64,000 nt of DNA from Rhodococcus sp. UNC23MFCrub1.1 (GTDB taxonomy: Bacteria; Actinomycetota; Actinomycetes; Mycobacteriales; Mycobacteriaceae). Below, one piece after another: positions 63,046 through 64,000 of this stretch (position 1 is the first letter of the stretch; every line of letters starts with the position of its first letter). The position numbers and the translations under genes were made by a program. The stretch covers positions 186,001 to 250,000 of the forward strand of contig NZ_JMLQ01000005.1 in the NCBI RefSeq assembly GCF_000686025.1. The letters run 5' to 3'. The notes under the pieces were generated by a model that saw only the letters and a program-made list of their open reading frames with translations, was not told where the DNA came from and searched no databases.

Positions 63046-64000
63046 ATGTCCGACGTTCGACTGCAGACCCCGACCGGCCTCCGGCCTTCCCGCTCGACCA
63101 GGAACCACCGGGTCGATCTGGCCCTGCTCGGCATCCGTGGGACCCCACCGGTGCGCCGCACCGCGGGTGCGGGACCGAGCGACGACGGCCATGTGAGCAT
63201 CGACGGACTCGGTGCAGCGCTGCCCCGCAATCCGTCGAGCCCCTACGTCCTGGACGGCGATCGGGTGCTGTTCGACGGGGACGACATCAGACTGGACATC
63301 GCCGCCATCGCCCGGCCGGCCTTCTACGACCTCACCACCGACGACGGTGTGCCCTACGAGAAGCTCGCCAAGCTCCACGGCAAGGGGGTGCTGGCCACGA
63401 CCGTGGTCCAGACCTGCATTCGCTACGACGAGTCGCAACGGTGTCGGTTCTGCTCCATCGAGGAGTCGTTGCGCAGCGGCGCCACCGTGGCGGTGAAGAA
63501 GCCCGCCGATCTCGCCGCCGTGGCCGAGGCGGCGGTGCGACTCGACGGCATCACCCAGATGGTCATGACGACCGGGACCTCGGCGGGCCGAGATCGCGGG
63601 GCGTTGCACCTGGCACGCTGCGTCCGCGCGGTGCGCGCCGTGCTCCCCGACCTGCCGATCCAGGTGCAGTGCGAACCGCCCGGTGATCTCGCGACCCTCA
63701 CCGAGTTGTACGACGCCGGCGCACGGTCCATCGGTATCCACGTCGAGTCCCTGGACGAGGACGTGCGGCGCCGCTGGATGCCGGGCAAGGCGTCGGTCTC
63801 GCTCGACGAGTACCGCGCGGCATGGGCGGAGGCGGTGCGTGTCTTCGGACGCAACCAGGTGTCGACGTATCTGCTGGTCGGGCTCGGCGAGGACCCGGAC
63901 GAGGTGGTTCGCGGCGCCACCGAGCTGATCGCGATGGGGGTCTATCCCTTCGTCGTCCCGTTCCGGCCACACCCGGGGACCCTCGCGGTGGACGTCGACG
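63046..64000 (+). CDS. MSMEG_0568-family radical SAM protein (NitD-like), cut by window edge
   Basis: About 318 residues are present and the frame runs off the window. The cysteines expected to bind the [4Fe-4S] cluster are near residues 125-137 in TCIRYDESQRCRFCSIEES, a Cx8Cx2C spacing rather than Cx3Cx2C. SSPYVLDGDRV, DDGVPYEKLAKLHGKGVLATT, TGTSAGRDRGALHL and IQVQCEPPGDL are the further segments I used for the call. It is the second gene of the putative Nit1C operon; the nitrilase gene often found between it and nitB is absent. Confidence 0.86.
   Translation, partial: MSDVRLQTPTGLRPSRSTRNHRVDLALLGIRGTPPVRRTAGAGPSDDGHVSIDGLGAALPRNPSSPYVLDGDRVLFDGDDIRLDIAAIARPAFYDLTTDDGVPYEKLAKLHGKGVLATTVVQTCIRYDESQRCRFCSIEESLRSGATVAVKKPADLAAVAEAAVRLDGITQMVMTTGTSAGRDRGALHLARCVRAVRAVLPDLPIQVQCEPPGDLATLTELYDAGARSIGIHVESLDEDVRRRWMPGKASVSLDEYRAAWAEAVRVFGRNQVSTYLLVGLGEDPDEVVRGATELIAMGVYPFVVPFRPHPGTLAVDVD

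Noticed and set aside
62575..63972. Minus-strand open frame of 465 codons opposite the Nit-cluster genes
   Set aside because: Both plus-strand genes have clear family matches and ribosome sites. The antisense product looks like random high-GC sequence.

Overview
The window looks like a chromosomal segment of a mycolic-acid actinobacterium, most likely Rhodococcus or a close relative in the Nocardiaceae. Base composition is high GC, with many GTG starts and one apparent TTG start. The best family matches I recognise are mycobacterial: the Rv3143-type regulator beside nuo, the Rv0805 phosphodiesterase facing CpsY, Lsr2, EphD, Rv1733c, Cds1, mycobacterial-type LigD, and the MSMEG_0572/MSMEG_0568 pair. 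Genus and gene identities come from recognising the proteins, not from a search. I see no tRNA, rRNA, CRISPR array, insertion sequence or prophage. The longest stretch without a gene is about 290 bp (17324-17615).

Layout. 1-4208: the start of the complex I operon on the minus strand (nuoA-B-C-D-E and a partial nuoF), with a response regulator upstream. 4867-9877: redox and detoxification genes (PPOX flavoprotein, ring-cleaving VOC dioxygenase, SDR, ElaA) and an E2 acyltransferase without its E1 partners. 10026-20645: secreted SGNH hydrolase, Cds1-like cysteine desulfhydrase with a membrane partner, type III PKS, acyl-CoA ligase, permease, Lsr2, LLM oxidoreductase, VOC protein, SigG-like ECF sigma factor, DoxX protein. 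20647-23115: copZ-copA behind a CsoR-like operator. 23236-25929: cyclic-nucleotide phosphodiesterase and CpsY converge on a 26-bp tandem repeat. 25967-29445: GntR regulator, malate dehydrogenase, TetR, YchJ.

29427-32349 is a tightly coupled operon: an EphD-like epoxide hydrolase, an FNR-type reductase with a [2Fe-2S] domain, and a protein with two ExxH motifs typical of di-iron enzymes. Together these could make an oxygenase plus epoxide-opening pathway. 34615-35205 carries a stand-alone LeuA regulatory domain, preceded by a 12-residue Leu/Val-containing leader peptide and two hairpins. 35331-43114: AAA ATPase, thiolase with TetR, GGDEF-EAL protein, and a quinone reductase/CMD/endonuclease IV operon. 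43116-51488: Bcr/CflA transporter, DUF309, aldo/keto reductase, VOC, AlkA-like glycosylase, AcuI-like reductase, RNase HI, small proteins, hydrolase, OsmC/Ohr.

51623-64000: lon, behind an ECF-type promoter motif and a HAIR-like HspR operator; an ABC exporter; a secreted lipase; the NHEJ ligase LigD; an Rv0910-like SRPBCC protein followed by an SdpI-family membrane protein; a DUF3626 protein; and, at the right edge, the first two genes of a Nit1C/nitrogen-starvation cluster, without the nitrilase gene often found between them.

The most interesting items are the predicted attenuator before the LeuA-domain gene, the di-iron/reductase/epoxide hydrolase operon, two pairs of identical operator-like elements shared by unrelated promoters, the stacked lon control elements, and the repeat that carries the stop codons of two convergent genes.
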